Assembly: GCA_019163335.1 (NCBI GenBank)
Contig: JAFLKM010000053.1
Span: 1-64,000, forward strand
DNA: 64,000 nt
Direction of reading: 5' to 3'
Origin: Desulfobulbaceae bacterium
GTDB taxonomy: Bacteria > Desulfobacterota > Desulfobulbia > Desulfobulbales > Desulfocapsaceae
The notes beneath the pieces are model-generated. The model was not told the DNA's origin, made no database searches, and saw only the letters and a list, made by a program, of their open reading frames with translations. Made by a program: the position numbers and the translations under genes. Of the stretch, positions 10,095-18,797 are shown piece by piece; position 1 is the stretch's first letter, and each line of letters begins with the position of its first letter.

Positions 10095-10796
10095 TTATGG
10101 CGACCAGTAGACTGCAAGCGGTGTGGTCTCCTGTCGCAGAAGATAGCGGATGGGCATTTCCCGCGCATCTTCTGCCTCCTGAGCCTTGACCAGCACTTTT
10201 TTCTTCTCCTCACCCTGGAGATGGAGAAAAAGCTGACGACTGTTCAAGATTGCAGGCAGGGTCAGGGTCATCCGTTCATAAGGCGCAGTTTGTGGCCGCA
10301 TGGCCATGCAGATCTTTGCGGAACGCGGATCAACGGCCGCTGCAAGATTCCCTGCGCCGGGAAAAAGGGAGGCGGTATGGCCGTCATTGCCCATGCCCAG
10401 GATCAGACAATCATAGGGTCGAGGAATTTCCACTAAGGCAGCGGCGCAATGTTCCTCTCCTTCTGCTGCTGTGCCGTCCTCGGTCTTCATCGGGATAAAG
10501 CGGGCGGCTGCGGCTTTTTTTTGGAGTAAATGAGTGCGCACCAGACTCTCATTGGAGTCTCGGGATGTTGGTTCCACCCAGCGTTCATCCACCAATGAAA
10601 TCGTCACGTGTTGCCAGGGCAGTTCCATCCCGGCTAAACGGGCAAACAAGGGAATAGGGGTGCTGCCGCCGGAGACCAGCAGGCTGGCCTGAGCACGCTT
10701 GCGGACTCCTTCCGTTAACAAGTCGCCAATCCTTGTTGCCAGTGTCTCTACGAGCAGTTCTGCGGTGGAAAATTCCAGAAACTCATGCCTGTTCAT
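10095..10796 (-). CDS. pgl: 6-phosphogluconolactonase
   Basis: A 233-residue DevB/SOL-type lactonase that hydrolyses 6-phosphogluconolactone to 6-phosphogluconate. Visible motifs are LLVSGGSTPIPLFARL, SLVDERWVEPTSRDSNE, LILGMGNDGHTASLFPG and RMTLTLPAILNSR. The start at 10794-10796 lies only 4 bases after the zwf stop and has AGGAAT-type ribosome-binding sequence; the longer in-frame version would overlap zwf. It links Zwf to Edd in the same gene set, separated from edd by a repeat. Confidence 0.95.
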   Translation of the reverse strand: MNRHEFLEFSTAELLVETLATRIGDLLTEGVRKRAQASLLVSGGSTPIPLFARLAGMELPWQHVTISLVDERWVEPTSRDSNESLVRTHLLQKKAAAARFIPMKTEDGTAAEGEEHCAAALVEIPRPYDCLILGMGNDGHTASLFPGAGNLAAAVDPRSAKICMAMRPQTAPYERMTLTLPAILNSRQLFLHLQGEEKKKVLVKAQEAEDAREMPIRYLLRQETTPLAVYWSP

Positions 10797-10800
10797 ATTC

Positions 10801-12267
10801 CTATTCCTCCCACTCCCGGCCGTCGCGGGCAAGCAGCGCCACCGAGGCCACCGGCCCCCAGGAGCCCGACGGATAGCTCCGGGGCGGCTCGCTGGACGTG
10901 GCCCAGGCCTCGTGGATGGAGTCGATCCAGGCCCAGGAGTATTCCACTTCGTCGCGGCGGATAAAGAGCGACTGGTTGCCGATCATCGTCTCCAGAATCA
11001 GCCGTTCATAGGCGTCAGCGACATGCTTGGTGGAAAAGGCGTGCGAAAAACTTAAATCCAGCCGGGTCTTCTGCAGCTTAATTCCCTTGCCGATCCCGGG
11101 GACCTTGTTGAGCATCTCGATTTCCACACCCTCGTCGGGCTGGAGGCGGATCACCAGTTTGTTGGGCGGCAGGTCCTTATAGCTGTCCTTGAAGATATTA
11201 TGGGGCAGATGCTTGAAAAAGATCACCACCTCCGAGCGTTTGGCGGTCAATCGTTTGCCGGTGCGCAGATAAAAGGGGACGCCCGCCCAGCGCCAGTTGT
11301 CGATGTCGACCTTGATGGCAACAAAACTCTCGGTGGTGGAGACGGGATTGCCGCCTTCCTCCTGGAGATATCCGGGAACAGGGTTGCCCATGATAAACCC
11401 GGCGGTATATTGGCCGCGTACCGTCTTCTCGTCGATGTTTTCAGCGGTGATGGGCCGCAGGGCCTTGAGGACCTTGAGCTTCTCGGTGCGGATGGAGTCG
11501 CCATCCATGTTGGTCGGTGGTTCCATGGCCACCAGGGTGAGGATCTGCATCAGGTGATTCTGCACCATGTCCCGCAACTGCCCGGACTGGTCAAAATAGC
11601 CCCAGCGTCCCTCGATGCCCACCTCTTCGGCGACGGTGATCTGGACATGATCGATGGTGTCGTGATCCCAGTTGGTGGTGAAGATGGAGTTGGCAAAACG
11701 CAGGGCCAGCAGGTTCATCACCGTTTCCTTGCCCAGGTAGTGATCAATCCGGTAGACCTGGCCTTCGCCGAAGAACCGCGCCACCACGTCATTGATTTCC
11801 TGTGATGAGGCCAGATCCCGGCCAATGGGTTTTTCCAGTACCACCCGGGTCTCCCGGGTGATCAGTCCTCCCTGCTCCAGGCCCCGGCAGATATCCTCAA
11901 AAAGCTGGGGAGCCACCGAGAAGTAGTTGATCAGCACCCGTTGGCTCTGGTCGGTAAACTCCTGCAATTTCGTGTACTCTTCGGGGTGGTCAATATTGAT
12001 CAGGACATAGTGCAGGCGGGCCAACAGGCGCGTTACCACCGCTTCTTGGAGACCTTCCTTGACAAAGGTGGCAAGGGCGTCCTGCATCTTTTGAATAAAG
12101 TCCGCCTGGCTGAGATCATGGCGGGCAACGCCTAAGATTCGGGTGTCGGGGTGGAGCAGCCCTTCCCGGTCTAATTGATAGAGAGACGGCAGGAGTTTGC
12201 GGCGGGACAGGTCGCCTAGAACCCCGAAAATGGTAAAATCACAAGCTTGATTTTTACTTTCCACCAT
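10801..12267 (-). CDS. zwf: Glucose-6-phosphate 1-dehydrogenase
   Basis: A 488-residue enzyme oxidising glucose 6-phosphate with NAD(P)+. The nucleotide-binding motif GVLGDLSRRKLLPSLYQL is at residues 15-32, the active-site signature RIDHYLGKE follows about residue 173, and the FYLRTGKRL and EAYERLI-type C-terminal signatures are present. Size matches the family. GGAGAA precedes the ATG. As first gene of zwf-pgl-edd it starts the Entner-Doudoroff / oxidative pentose phosphate branch and probably uses a promoter in the 12268-12635 region shared with the divergent nucleotidase gene. Confidence 0.97.
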   Translation of the reverse strand: MVESKNQACDFTIFGVLGDLSRRKLLPSLYQLDREGLLHPDTRILGVARHDLSQADFIQKMQDALATFVKEGLQEAVVTRLLARLHYVLINIDHPEEYTKLQEFTDQSQRVLINYFSVAPQLFEDICRGLEQGGLITRETRVVLEKPIGRDLASSQEINDVVARFFGEGQVYRIDHYLGKETVMNLLALRFANSIFTTNWDHDTIDHVQITVAEEVGIEGRWGYFDQSGQLRDMVQNHLMQILTLVAMEPPTNMDGDSIRTEKLKVLKALRPITAENIDEKTVRGQYTAGFIMGNPVPGYLQEEGGNPVSTTESFVAIKVDIDNWRWAGVPFYLRTGKRLTAKRSEVVIFFKHLPHNIFKDSYKDLPPNKLVIRLQPDEGVEIEMLNKVPGIGKGIKLQKTRLDLSFSHAFSTKHVADAYERLILETMIGNQSLFIRRDEVEYSWAWIDSIHEAWATSSEPPRSYPSGSWGPVASVALLARDGREWEE

Positions 12268-12635
12268 AGTGTAAATTCTCCAGTCAGATAATTGAAGAGA
12301 GTCCTCAATAAATTGTTGCCGGGATATTGTTTATCGTATCAGCCGGGCCCCATGAATGCAAAGGATAACAACCCTGGCTTTGTTCCCTGCCCAAAGCTGA
12401 TGGTCATTCACACCATACCACAATTGTTTCTTTCTAACCCCCGATGAACGCTCTTCTAACCGTTTCCAAACAGTCTTAACGGTTTCGTGTCAATCCGAAC
12501 CATAATAAAATGTAACATGTTAAAATTTAACCAAATATTCATCATAGATTAATATTCCTGGGCCATAAGAAGGAGTGTGGAGGTTGCGATGCGAACCCTA
12601 TGCGACCATATCCCTTATTCCTTCAGGAGGCCTTT
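12268..12635. promoter_or_regulatory. Divergent intergenic region between zwf and the 5'-nucleotidase gene
   Basis: This AT-rich stretch must hold promoters for both directions. Visible symmetry includes the inverted pair AACCGTT / AACGGTT around 12458-12486, the perfect 10-bp palindrome TAACATGTTA near 12517-12526, and a partial copy of repeat family A (CCCCGATGAACG, about 12439). I cannot assign a regulator; no clear Pho box was seen. Confidence 0.4.
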
Positions 12636-14252
12636 GTGCAAAATCAATCTGTGCTGCATCGTATTTGGTTTGAAATCCTTGTCCGCCCCCGGCTTTTTCT
12701 GCTCCATTTCCGGTACCCCCTTTTCAGCGCGTGTCTTTTGTTTCTGTTCACGGCAGTTTTCGGCGGGCTTGCCCAGGACTGCCACGGTGCGGAGGCTGCC
12801 GGTCTGTCGTCGCGCTGGCCTGTCTGTGATCCCTTCAGCGCTTCCCAGAAAATCTCCTTTGTCCATGTCTCCGACATGCACGCCAGTTATAACCCGGATG
12901 CGGGCGGAACAAGCCCGCTGGCCAGGATGCGGGGTTTTGTGGATCAGGTCCGAGAAGAAAATCCCTATACGATCTTCAGCAATGGCGGTGATGATTACGA
13001 GAAAGGCTCCATTGCCGAGGAGCTGTCGCGCGGGCGAAGCACCCGGCAGGTGGTGCAGGCCATGGGCTATGACCTGCGCACCATCGGCAACCATGACTTT
13101 GCCTGGGGGTTGGATGAGCTGCTGGCCTACAGTCACGACGCAACGGCGGTGGTGCTGGCCACCAATACCAGCATGACCGCCAAGACAAGTGCCGGGGCTT
13201 CGGACCCGGGTTGGGTGGATTACGCGGAGATCACGGTGGGCTGTGTCCGCATCGGTTTCTTTGGACTGGTCTCCAGGCCATGGAATGAGCACGGCGAGCA
13301 GGTTGACGGGCCCTATTATGAAGAGCATCCCGAGCTGCAAACCGACTTCAATTACGCGGCCGTGGCCCGGCGCATAGTCGAGGGGCATCGGCGGGACGTT
13401 GATCTGCTGGTTCTGGTCAGCCATCTTGGCATCGATGATGACATTCGTCTGGCCCAAGAGGTGGAGGGGATTGATATTATTCTGGGCGGCCATAGCCATA
13501 CCACCATGACCCAACCGCAGCAGGTCGGGAACACGATCATACTTCATACCGGCTCCTATGCCGAAAACCTTGGCCGATTCGACCTCGACTATGACCTGCG
13601 CGCCAGGCGGATTGCCGGCAGCCGGTTTGCCCTTGTTGCCAATGAGGAAGGGGCGGCGCCGGTGTGCCAGGTCGCCAACCGCGAGATAACCGGGATTCTC
13701 AGCCCGTATCACCAGGCCATCGAGGAGGATTTCGTCCGGCTTTGTACGGGCCGCAATCAACAGGAGATGGCGCGCATCGCTGCCCGGGCGGCTCTGCACA
13801 TTCTGGGGGCTGATGCCGCCATGATCAGTCCCCAGTCGACCTGGAAGGGAGGGGCGCCCGGTGGAATGACCCGGCAGGAGATCCTCGCCATCTTCCCGGT
13901 GGAGCGGGAACCCTCAGCCAGTCCGGGAGCCAGCAGCCTTTCTCTGCTCCAGGCAACAGGCGCTGATCTCCTTCATGCCAGGGCCTCATTGCCGGATTTC
14001 GTCTATGAGGGAGTGGAAAATATTGATCCGGCAGCGATCTACACCATCGCCCTTCCCAAGGCCCAAGCCTGGCGTCAGGTGCGATATTTCGGACGCCGGA
14101 TCAGCCTTGCCACCCCGGTTCCCGCCGGAGAGCTGTGGGAGATCGTGGGGAAATTTGGCTATGAGCAAAATGAAGCCAACCTGGCCCTTGATGAAAGGCC
14201 CGGGAAGAAAGGAGATGACCTGATTGCGGCGCTGTTTGCAAGGGGCTGGTAA
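12636..14252 (+). CDS. Exported 5'-nucleotidase / metallophosphatase
   Basis: A 538-residue secreted member of the 5'-nucleotidase/UshA family. The start is taken as GTG 12636, five bases after a perfect AGGAGG and in frame; an ATG at 12600 lacks a ribosome-binding site. The N-terminus carries a signal peptide (FSACLLFLFTAVFGGLAQDCHGA). Metal-binding motifs: VHVSDMHAS, FSNGGDD, TIGNHDFAWG, VLVSHLG and GGHSHTTM. The C-terminal half matches the 5_nucleotid_C substrate domain. It probably releases phosphate from nucleotides in the periplasm, which fits the phosphate transporter genes that follow on the same strand. Substrate is inferred. Confidence 0.9.
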   Translation: MQNQSVLHRIWFEILVRPRLFLLHFRYPLFSACLLFLFTAVFGGLAQDCHGAEAAGLSSRWPVCDPFSASQKISFVHVSDMHASYNPDAGGTSPLARMRGFVDQVREENPYTIFSNGGDDYEKGSIAEELSRGRSTRQVVQAMGYDLRTIGNHDFAWGLDELLAYSHDATAVVLATNTSMTAKTSAGASDPGWVDYAEITVGCVRIGFFGLVSRPWNEHGEQVDGPYYEEHPELQTDFNYAAVARRIVEGHRRDVDLLVLVSHLGIDDDIRLAQEVEGIDIILGGHSHTTMTQPQQVGNTIILHTGSYAENLGRFDLDYDLRARRIAGSRFALVANEEGAAPVCQVANREITGILSPYHQAIEEDFVRLCTGRNQQEMARIAARAALHILGADAAMISPQSTWKGGAPGGMTRQEILAIFPVEREPSASPGASSLSLLQATGADLLHARASLPDFVYEGVENIDPAAIYTIALPKAQAWRQVRYFGRRISLATPVPAGELWEIVGKFGYEQNEANLALDERPGKKGDDLIAALFARGW

Positions 14253-14253
14253 T

Positions 14254-14277
14254 CCGGACCAGGTGATTTGGTCCTGG
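14254..14277 (+). terminator. Hairpin after the nucleotidase gene
   Basis: GGACCA (14256-14261) pairs with TGGTCC (14269-14274) just after the stop codon; outer CC/GG extend it with one bulge. The following run (TTCTTCCCGTTTT) is only moderately T-rich, so termination is plausible rather than certain. Confidence 0.45.
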
Positions 14278-14390
14278 TTCTTCCCGTTTTGGAATTCCGG
14301 ATTTCTTGAGCAAATGTTTGCGGGATTAACCAGGGGAAATTGCTGGTTTAGTTGGCGCAGTAAGACTCCGCAGAAAAAGTAACCCATCCC

Positions 14391-14418
14391 AGGCAGGGTG
14401 AGTTATCCCTGCCTGTTT
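14391..14418 (+). terminator. Intrinsic terminator-like hairpin
   Basis: AGGCAGGG (14391-14398) pairs perfectly with CCCTGCCT (14407-14414) and is followed by GTTTTC. Preceding AAAAAGT on the other side would let it work in both directions. It lies in the gap before pstS. Confidence 0.6.
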
Positions 14419-14458
14419 TCATAGTGCTCCGGCTTTTTGACGGTGAGCAGTTACAGCT

Positions 14459-14495
14459 AAGGCGGAATCCCTGAGGGGGTTCCGCCTTATCTGTT
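14459..14495 (+). terminator. Second terminator-like hairpin before pstS
   Basis: AAGGCGGAA (14459-14467) pairs with TTCCGCCTT (14480-14488), nine perfect pairs, followed by ATCTGTTTTC. With the two hairpins before it, this insulates the pst genes from the nucleotidase transcript. The rest of 14496-14732 shows no gene I can support. Confidence 0.55.
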
Positions 14496-14732
14496 TTCAG
14501 CGCTTGACAAGAGCGACAACCGGGAGGGGTCGGTTCATTGTCCTCGTCCATTGAGACGGTCGATAGTGAAGCTCCTGCGCATAGTTTTTTCCGATTTGAT
14601 ATTCATGGGGATTCTCTTTACAGTGCCTTCGCAGGTGTTCGGGAGCTTTCTTGGTGAAAGGCCAGGGAGAATCCGGAGGGCGCTTAAGGTCTGATTGTTC
14701 AGCAGAGATGAATGACAGAATTGAGGAAAAAC

Positions 14733-14804
14733 TAACCCCCGATAAACGGGATAAGTGCCTTATCAGAAAAATTTCCTGGAAAAAATAAGAAATTTTTCTG
14801 TAAG
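14733..14804. repeat. Dispersed palindrome, family A, extended copy upstream of pstS
   Basis: The core CCCCGATAAACGGGATAAGT is followed by TGCCTTA and by an inverted pair AGAAAAATTTC / GAAATTTTTCT that forms a second hairpin. This longer two-hairpin form, mirrored at 30378-30425, suggests the full repeat unit is about 70 bp. Confidence 0.7.
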
Positions 14805-14825
14805 TCACTCAATCAAGGAGATGCG

Positions 14826-15656
14826 ATGCGATCACGAATACTGATGCTGCTGGGCGCGGCGATTTTTTTCATGACATTTTCCACCAGCGCCATGGCCAGC
14901 GATCTGGACAGTTTTAAGGGAGAAAAGGGTGAGATCAAGATTGCCGGCGGAACGGCTCATATTCCGGTGATGAAAGAGGCGGCACGCCGGATCATGACCC
15001 TGAGTCCGGATGTTCAGATCAGTATTGCCGGTGGCGGCTCCGGGGTCGGCATCAAGCAGGCGGGGGAAGGCCTGGTCGATATCGGTAACAGCGGCAAAAA
15101 ACCCAGTGAGGATGAGATCTCTAGATACGGTCTGCACCTTTTTCAATGGGCCATTGACGGCGTTGCTGTCATCGTCAATCCCGCCAACAAGGTTCGTGCC
15201 TTGACCCAGCAGCAGGTCGCGGATATTTACACCGGCAAGATCAGTAACTGGAAAGATGTGGGCGGGGTGGACAAGCAGATCAACCTCTATACTCGCGATG
15301 AGGCCAGTGGTACCAGGGAGGTTTTCTGGAATCAGGCCCTGAAAAAAGGGGAGATTGCCGCCAACGCCAACTTCAGTGTCTCCAACGGTGCCATGAAGGC
15401 AGCCATTTCCCAGGATCCCTTTGCCATCGGCTATGTTTCGGTGGGGCATATTGACGAGAGTGTCGCCGCGGTTGCTTTTGACGGCGTGATTCCCTCCCGG
15501 GAGACAGTGAAAGAAGGCAAATATTCCATCGCCCGGGGGCTTTACAGCTGCACGAAAGGGGCGCCTGCCGGTCTGACGAAAAAGTTTCTCGAGTATCTCT
15601 TTACTGAAGAAGGGCAGCAGATCGTGGTCGAGCAGGGATTTATCGCCGTGAAATGA
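14826..15656 (+). CDS. pstS: Phosphate ABC transporter substrate-binding protein
   Basis: A 276-residue periplasmic phosphate-binding protein. A signal peptide (MLLGAAIFFMTFSTSAMA) is followed by the PstS-type ligand segments: AGGGSGVGIKQAGEG, IGNSGKKPS, VAVIVNPANKV, DIYTGKISNWKDVGG and TRDEASGTREVFW. AAGGAG lies just upstream of the ATG. It captures phosphate for the PstCA-B membrane complex; the stop codon overlaps the pstC start (ATGA), indicating one operon. Confidence 0.96.
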   Translation: MRSRILMLLGAAIFFMTFSTSAMASDLDSFKGEKGEIKIAGGTAHIPVMKEAARRIMTLSPDVQISIAGGGSGVGIKQAGEGLVDIGNSGKKPSEDEISRYGLHLFQWAIDGVAVIVNPANKVRALTQQQVADIYTGKISNWKDVGGVDKQINLYTRDEASGTREVFWNQALKKGEIAANANFSVSNGAMKAAISQDPFAIGYVSVGHIDESVAAVAFDGVIPSRETVKEGKYSIARGLYSCTKGAPAGLTKKFLEYLFTEEGQQIVVEQGFIAVK

Positions 15657-16522
15657 CAGCCGGTTCTGAGCGGGTGGTGGAGAGGCTGTTCTTTGCAGCG
15701 GCCTTTGTCAGCGCCTTTGTCACAGTCTTTATCTTCGGGTTTCTGGTCTATTACGGCCTCCCTCTGTTTTCGGGAGGCCGTTTTATTGAGATTCTCTCCA
15801 GCCCCTGGGCGCCACACCAGGGCTCGTTCGGCATTTATCCCATGATTGTCGGCACCCTTGCCATCTCCATGCTGGCCATGGTGTTCGCCTTTCCCCTTAG
15901 CATGGGCTGCGCCATTCTGATCAGCGTTGTCAGCAGAGGCAGGCTCAGTAAAGTAATCCGCAAGGTCGTGGAGGCCATGACCGGTATTCCCACAGTGGTC
16001 TATGGTTTTGTCGGCATTTTTCTCCTCATCCCCCTGGTGCGCAATGTTTTTGATGCCGGATCCGGCATGTGTGTCCTGTCGGCCTCGTTGATGCTCGCTG
16101 TTCTTGTCTCTCCCACCATGATCCTCTTTTTTTGTGACAGCTTTGATCGGGTGCCGAGGTCCTATGGCCATGCGGTGCTGGCCCTGGGCGGCACGAGAAT
16201 CCAGCAGTTTCTCCATGTGACTCTGCCCTGTTCATGGCCGGGGATTGTCGTCGCTGTAACCCTGGCCCTGGGCCGGGCCGTCGGCGATACCCTGATTGCC
16301 TTGATGATCGCCGGAAATGCGGTTCAGGTGCCGGGGTCGGTTTTTGATTCGGCACGGACCCTCACCTCCCATATTGCCCTTGTCTTTGCGGCGGACAACG
16401 AAAGTCTTGAGTTCAAGGCCATCTTTGCCTGCGGGGTGTCGCTCTATCTTTTTACGACCATTCTGGTACTGATTATCCGGCTGGCAGTGCATGAAAGGGG
16501 CAAGTGTGGGCAGGTTCGTTGA
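15653..16522 (+). CDS. pstC: Phosphate ABC transporter permease PstC
   Basis: A 289-residue inner-membrane permease with about six hydrophobic helices. The permease coupling motif is around YGHAVLALGGTRIQQFLHVTLPCSWPGI, and GIPTVVYGFVGIFLL and LGRAVGDTLIALMIAG are typical of PstC. It overlaps pstS by four bases and pstA by about 30. It forms the phosphate channel together with PstA. Confidence 0.93.
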   Translation: MTAGSERVVERLFFAAAFVSAFVTVFIFGFLVYYGLPLFSGGRFIEILSSPWAPHQGSFGIYPMIVGTLAISMLAMVFAFPLSMGCAILISVVSRGRLSKVIRKVVEAMTGIPTVVYGFVGIFLLIPLVRNVFDAGSGMCVLSASLMLAVLVSPTMILFFCDSFDRVPRSYGHAVLALGGTRIQQFLHVTLPCSWPGIVVAVTLALGRAVGDTLIALMIAGNAVQVPGSVFDSARTLTSHIALVFAADNESLEFKAIFACGVSLYLFTTILVLIIRLAVHERGKCGQVR

Positions 16523-17387
16523 ACGGGCAATTATCACTTTTTCCTGGCTGGCCGGCGCGATTCTGTTAACCGTGATTTGCGCGGTGACCGGGTATCTCTG
16601 CTTCAAGGGGCTGAAAACCATGAGTCCGGCCCTGATATTCGGGAGTACTGATCCCATGTCCGCCCTTCTCTTGCGTCAGCGGGTTTTCGATGGTCTTTTT
16701 CCGGCCATGGCCGGTACCCTTCTGCTTGTTCTCATGTCGGTGGGCTGGGCCATTCCCATCGGCACGGCAGCGGGGATCTATCTGGCTGAATATGCCGGGG
16801 GCGGAACGAAAAAAATCTTCAACCTCCTCTTTGATCTGCTCGCCGGACTGCCGTCCATCGTCATTGGCCTCTTTGGTTTTAGTCTGACTCTTTTCCTCAA
16901 CCGCCATGTGTCTAAGGAGCTGCATCCCTGCCTGCTGCTGTCAAGCATTGCCCTGGCCTTTCTGATCCTGCCGTATATTATCCGCACCACCCAGATCGCC
17001 CTGGAAAATCTGCCCGTCCAGAACAGGTTGACAGGTCTTGCCATGGGGGCCACCCGGTTGCAGAATCTTTTTCATGTCCTGCTGCCGCAGGCCCTCGCGG
17101 GAATGGTCAGCGGGGTATTGCTTGCCATTGGTCGCTGTGCTGAAGACACGGCGGTGATCATGCTCACCGGGGTTGTCGCCTCTGCCGGTGTTCCAAGGTC
17201 GATTTTGTCCCATTATGAGGCCCTGCCGTTTTACATTTTTTACATCTCCTCGCAATATGCGGATCAGCAGGAACTGGCCACTGGATACGGGGCGGCGATT
17301 CTTCTGCTGTTCATCTGTCTTTTTCTGTTTGCCGTAGCCTTTGTCATCAAAAAAAACCTGCCTTGTCAGGTTTTTTCTCAGCGTTAA
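16491..17387 (+). CDS. pstA: Phosphate ABC transporter permease PstA
   Basis: A 298-residue permease with about six membrane helices and the PstA-type segments GTAAGIYLAEYAG, LAGLPSIVIGLFGF, ALAFLILPYIIRTTQIALENLP and LAMGATRLQNLFHVLLPQALAG. The ATG at 16491 overlaps pstC by 32 bases; a GTG at 16506 is an alternative start with a smaller overlap. Its last codons coincide with a strong terminator-like hairpin (17351-17376), which may reduce transcription into pstB. Confidence 0.93.
   Translation: MKGASVGRFVERAIITFSWLAGAILLTVICAVTGYLCFKGLKTMSPALIFGSTDPMSALLLRQRVFDGLFPAMAGTLLLVLMSVGWAIPIGTAAGIYLAEYAGGGTKKIFNLLFDLLAGLPSIVIGLFGFSLTLFLNRHVSKELHPCLLLSSIALAFLILPYIIRTTQIALENLPVQNRLTGLAMGATRLQNLFHVLLPQALAGMVSGVLLAIGRCAEDTAVIMLTGVVASAGVPRSILSHYEALPFYIFYISSQYADQQELATGYGAAILLLFICLFLFAVAFVIKKNLPCQVFSQR
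17351..17376 (+). terminator. Hairpin with T tract overlapping the pstA 3' end
   Basis: AAAAAACCTG (17351-17360), a six-base loop and CAGGTTTTTT (17367-17376) form a perfect intrinsic-terminator shape inside the last pstA codons, 20 bases before the pstB start. It is likely to attenuate pstB transcription or mark mRNA processing. Confidence 0.6.
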
Positions 17388-17395
17388 GAAGAATC

Positions 17396-18142
17396 ATGCA
17401 ACCATTAACCCAGCCATTTATTCCGTCGTCGGTAAAAATCCGGGTCAGCAATCTTTCCTTTTCCTATAACGGCAGAGAGATCCTGCGTGATACCTCCCTG
17501 GAGTTTCCTGAACATGCCATCACTGCCATTGTCGGGCCCTCAGGATCGGGAAAATCCACCTTTCTCATGACCCTGAACCGTCTCTGGGAAGAACTGCCCC
17601 AGTGCACTATGGGCGGCAGGGTGGAGATTTTATTGAACGGCATCCAGCAAAATATCTACGCACCGGATTGCGGGGTGGAGGCGTTGCGGCGGCGGGTGGG
17701 TATGGTCTTTCAGATGCCCAACCCTCTGCCGATGAGTATCTTTAAAAATGTTGCCTTTCCATTGCAGCTTGCCGGTGAAAAAGACAAAAATGTGATCCGT
17801 AGAAGAGTGGAAGAGACATTGCAGGATGTAGGGCTGTGGGATGACGTCAAGGACCGGCTCGCAGGCTCCGCCCTGTCTCTGTCGGGGGGACAGCAGCAAA
17901 GGATGTGCATGGCCCGGGCGATGATTCTGCGGCCCGAGATTCTGCTCCTCGATGAACCGGCGTCGGCTCTTGATCAAAAGGCTGCCGAGGCCATTGAGCA
18001 ACTTCTCGTGCGGTGGAAACAAAACTGTACCATCCTGATCGTGTCCCATTATCTTGATCAGGTGAAACGGATAGCCGATAGCGTGGTCGAATTGCAAGGC
18101 GGCCAGTTGAGAAACCGACAGGTTGCAACACCTCGGGTGTAG
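17396..18142 (+). CDS. pstB: Phosphate ABC transporter ATP-binding protein
   Basis: A 248-residue ATPase. Walker A GPSGSGKST, Q loop FQMPNPLPMS, signature LSGGQQQRMCMARAM, Walker B LLLDEPASALD and H-loop VSHYLDQ are all present and in order, so it should be active. The ATG at 17396 is preferred over a TTG at 17363 that would overlap pstA. It powers the PstCA channel. No phoU follows; a phoU gene is found alone near 61.5 kb. Confidence 0.95.
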   Translation: MQPLTQPFIPSSVKIRVSNLSFSYNGREILRDTSLEFPEHAITAIVGPSGSGKSTFLMTLNRLWEELPQCTMGGRVEILLNGIQQNIYAPDCGVEALRRRVGMVFQMPNPLPMSIFKNVAFPLQLAGEKDKNVIRRRVEETLQDVGLWDDVKDRLAGSALSLSGGQQQRMCMARAMILRPEILLLDEPASALDQKAAEAIEQLLVRWKQNCTILIVSHYLDQVKRIADSVVELQGGQLRNRQVATPRV

Positions 18143-18247
18143 CTGGTCATAGGCGATGGGGCAAAGATGACCGGAACACTTTCCATTCTTTTTAGAACCT
18201 TCCAACTTATTTTCTTGTTTTTTTACAAGGAAATACTCGGCGAAAAG

Positions 18248-18269
18248 CACTTATCCCGTTTATCGGGGT
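18248..18269. repeat. Dispersed palindrome, family A
   Basis: Core CACTTATCCCGTTTATCGGG between pstB and the HAD gene, 30 bases before the latter's ATG. Upstream, an A/T-rich stretch (TTATTTTCTTGT) resembles the flank of the copies at 46.1 and 59.2 kb. Confidence 0.75.
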
Positions 18270-18300
18270 CAGCTTTAAAAAAATAAAAAGAGAAAAGATC

Positions 18301-18771
18301 ATGATCAGTATATCCATACCGGGCTGGCGGGAGCTGCACCTTGAACATCTGGTGCTTGATTACAACGGAACTCTGGCATGTGACGGCCAGTTGATTGAAG
18401 GGGTGTCCCCCCTGCTGGCTTTGCTGGCCGAGCAGCTTGAGGTGCACATCGTCACGGCCGACACCTTCGGCAGCGTGGAAAGGATGTTTGCCGGGAGTCG
18501 TTATCGGGTGTTCAAACTTCCCTCCGGCAATGAGGAGCAGGGCAAGGCCCGGTATGTGCAGGATATTGGGGCTGAATCGTCGGTCTGCGTCGGTAATGGC
18601 CGCAATGATCGGATTATGCTCAAGGAGGCTGCCCTGGGAATTGCTGTGATGCAGCAAGAGGGGTTGGCGCTGGACGCCCTCCTGGTCGCTGATCTGGTGA
18701 CGCCAAGCATTCTGGACGCCCTCGATCTCCTGCTCCATCCCCTGCGGCTTATGGCAACCTTGCGTTGTTGA
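18301..18771 (+). CDS. Small HAD-superfamily hydrolase (soluble P-type-ATPase-like)
   Basis: A 156-residue cytoplasmic HAD-fold protein. Motif I is LVLDYNGTLA, with the nucleophilic Asp but Asn at the usual second Asp position (DxN rather than DxD), as in the P-type ATPase-related branch; motif II is IVTADTFG and motif IV SVCVGNGRNDRIML. This resembles the catalytic half of P-type ATPases and the stand-alone COG4087 proteins. The substrate is unknown. It follows pstB but is separated from it by a repeat, so co-regulation with phosphate uptake is only a guess. Confidence 0.8.
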   Translation: MISISIPGWRELHLEHLVLDYNGTLACDGQLIEGVSPLLALLAEQLEVHIVTADTFGSVERMFAGSRYRVFKLPSGNEEQGKARYVQDIGAESSVCVGNGRNDRIMLKEAALGIAVMQQEGLALDALLVADLVTPSILDALDLLLHPLRLMATLRC

Positions 18772-18797
18772 GCCGCTTTTCTCTGAGGGTTATCCCT

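Noticed and set aside
12268-12635. Pho box upstream of the nucleotidase or pstS genes
   Set aside because: I looked for the repeated CTGTCAT pattern before 12636 and 14826 and found no convincing match, although phosphate control is likely from gene content.
14497-14808. Minus-strand frame of 103 codons in the gap before pstS
   Set aside because: Part of it (PWPFTKKAPEHLRRHCKENPHEY) looks protein-like, but I recognise no family, there is no start signal and it overlaps a dispersed repeat. It could be a remnant, which I cannot support.
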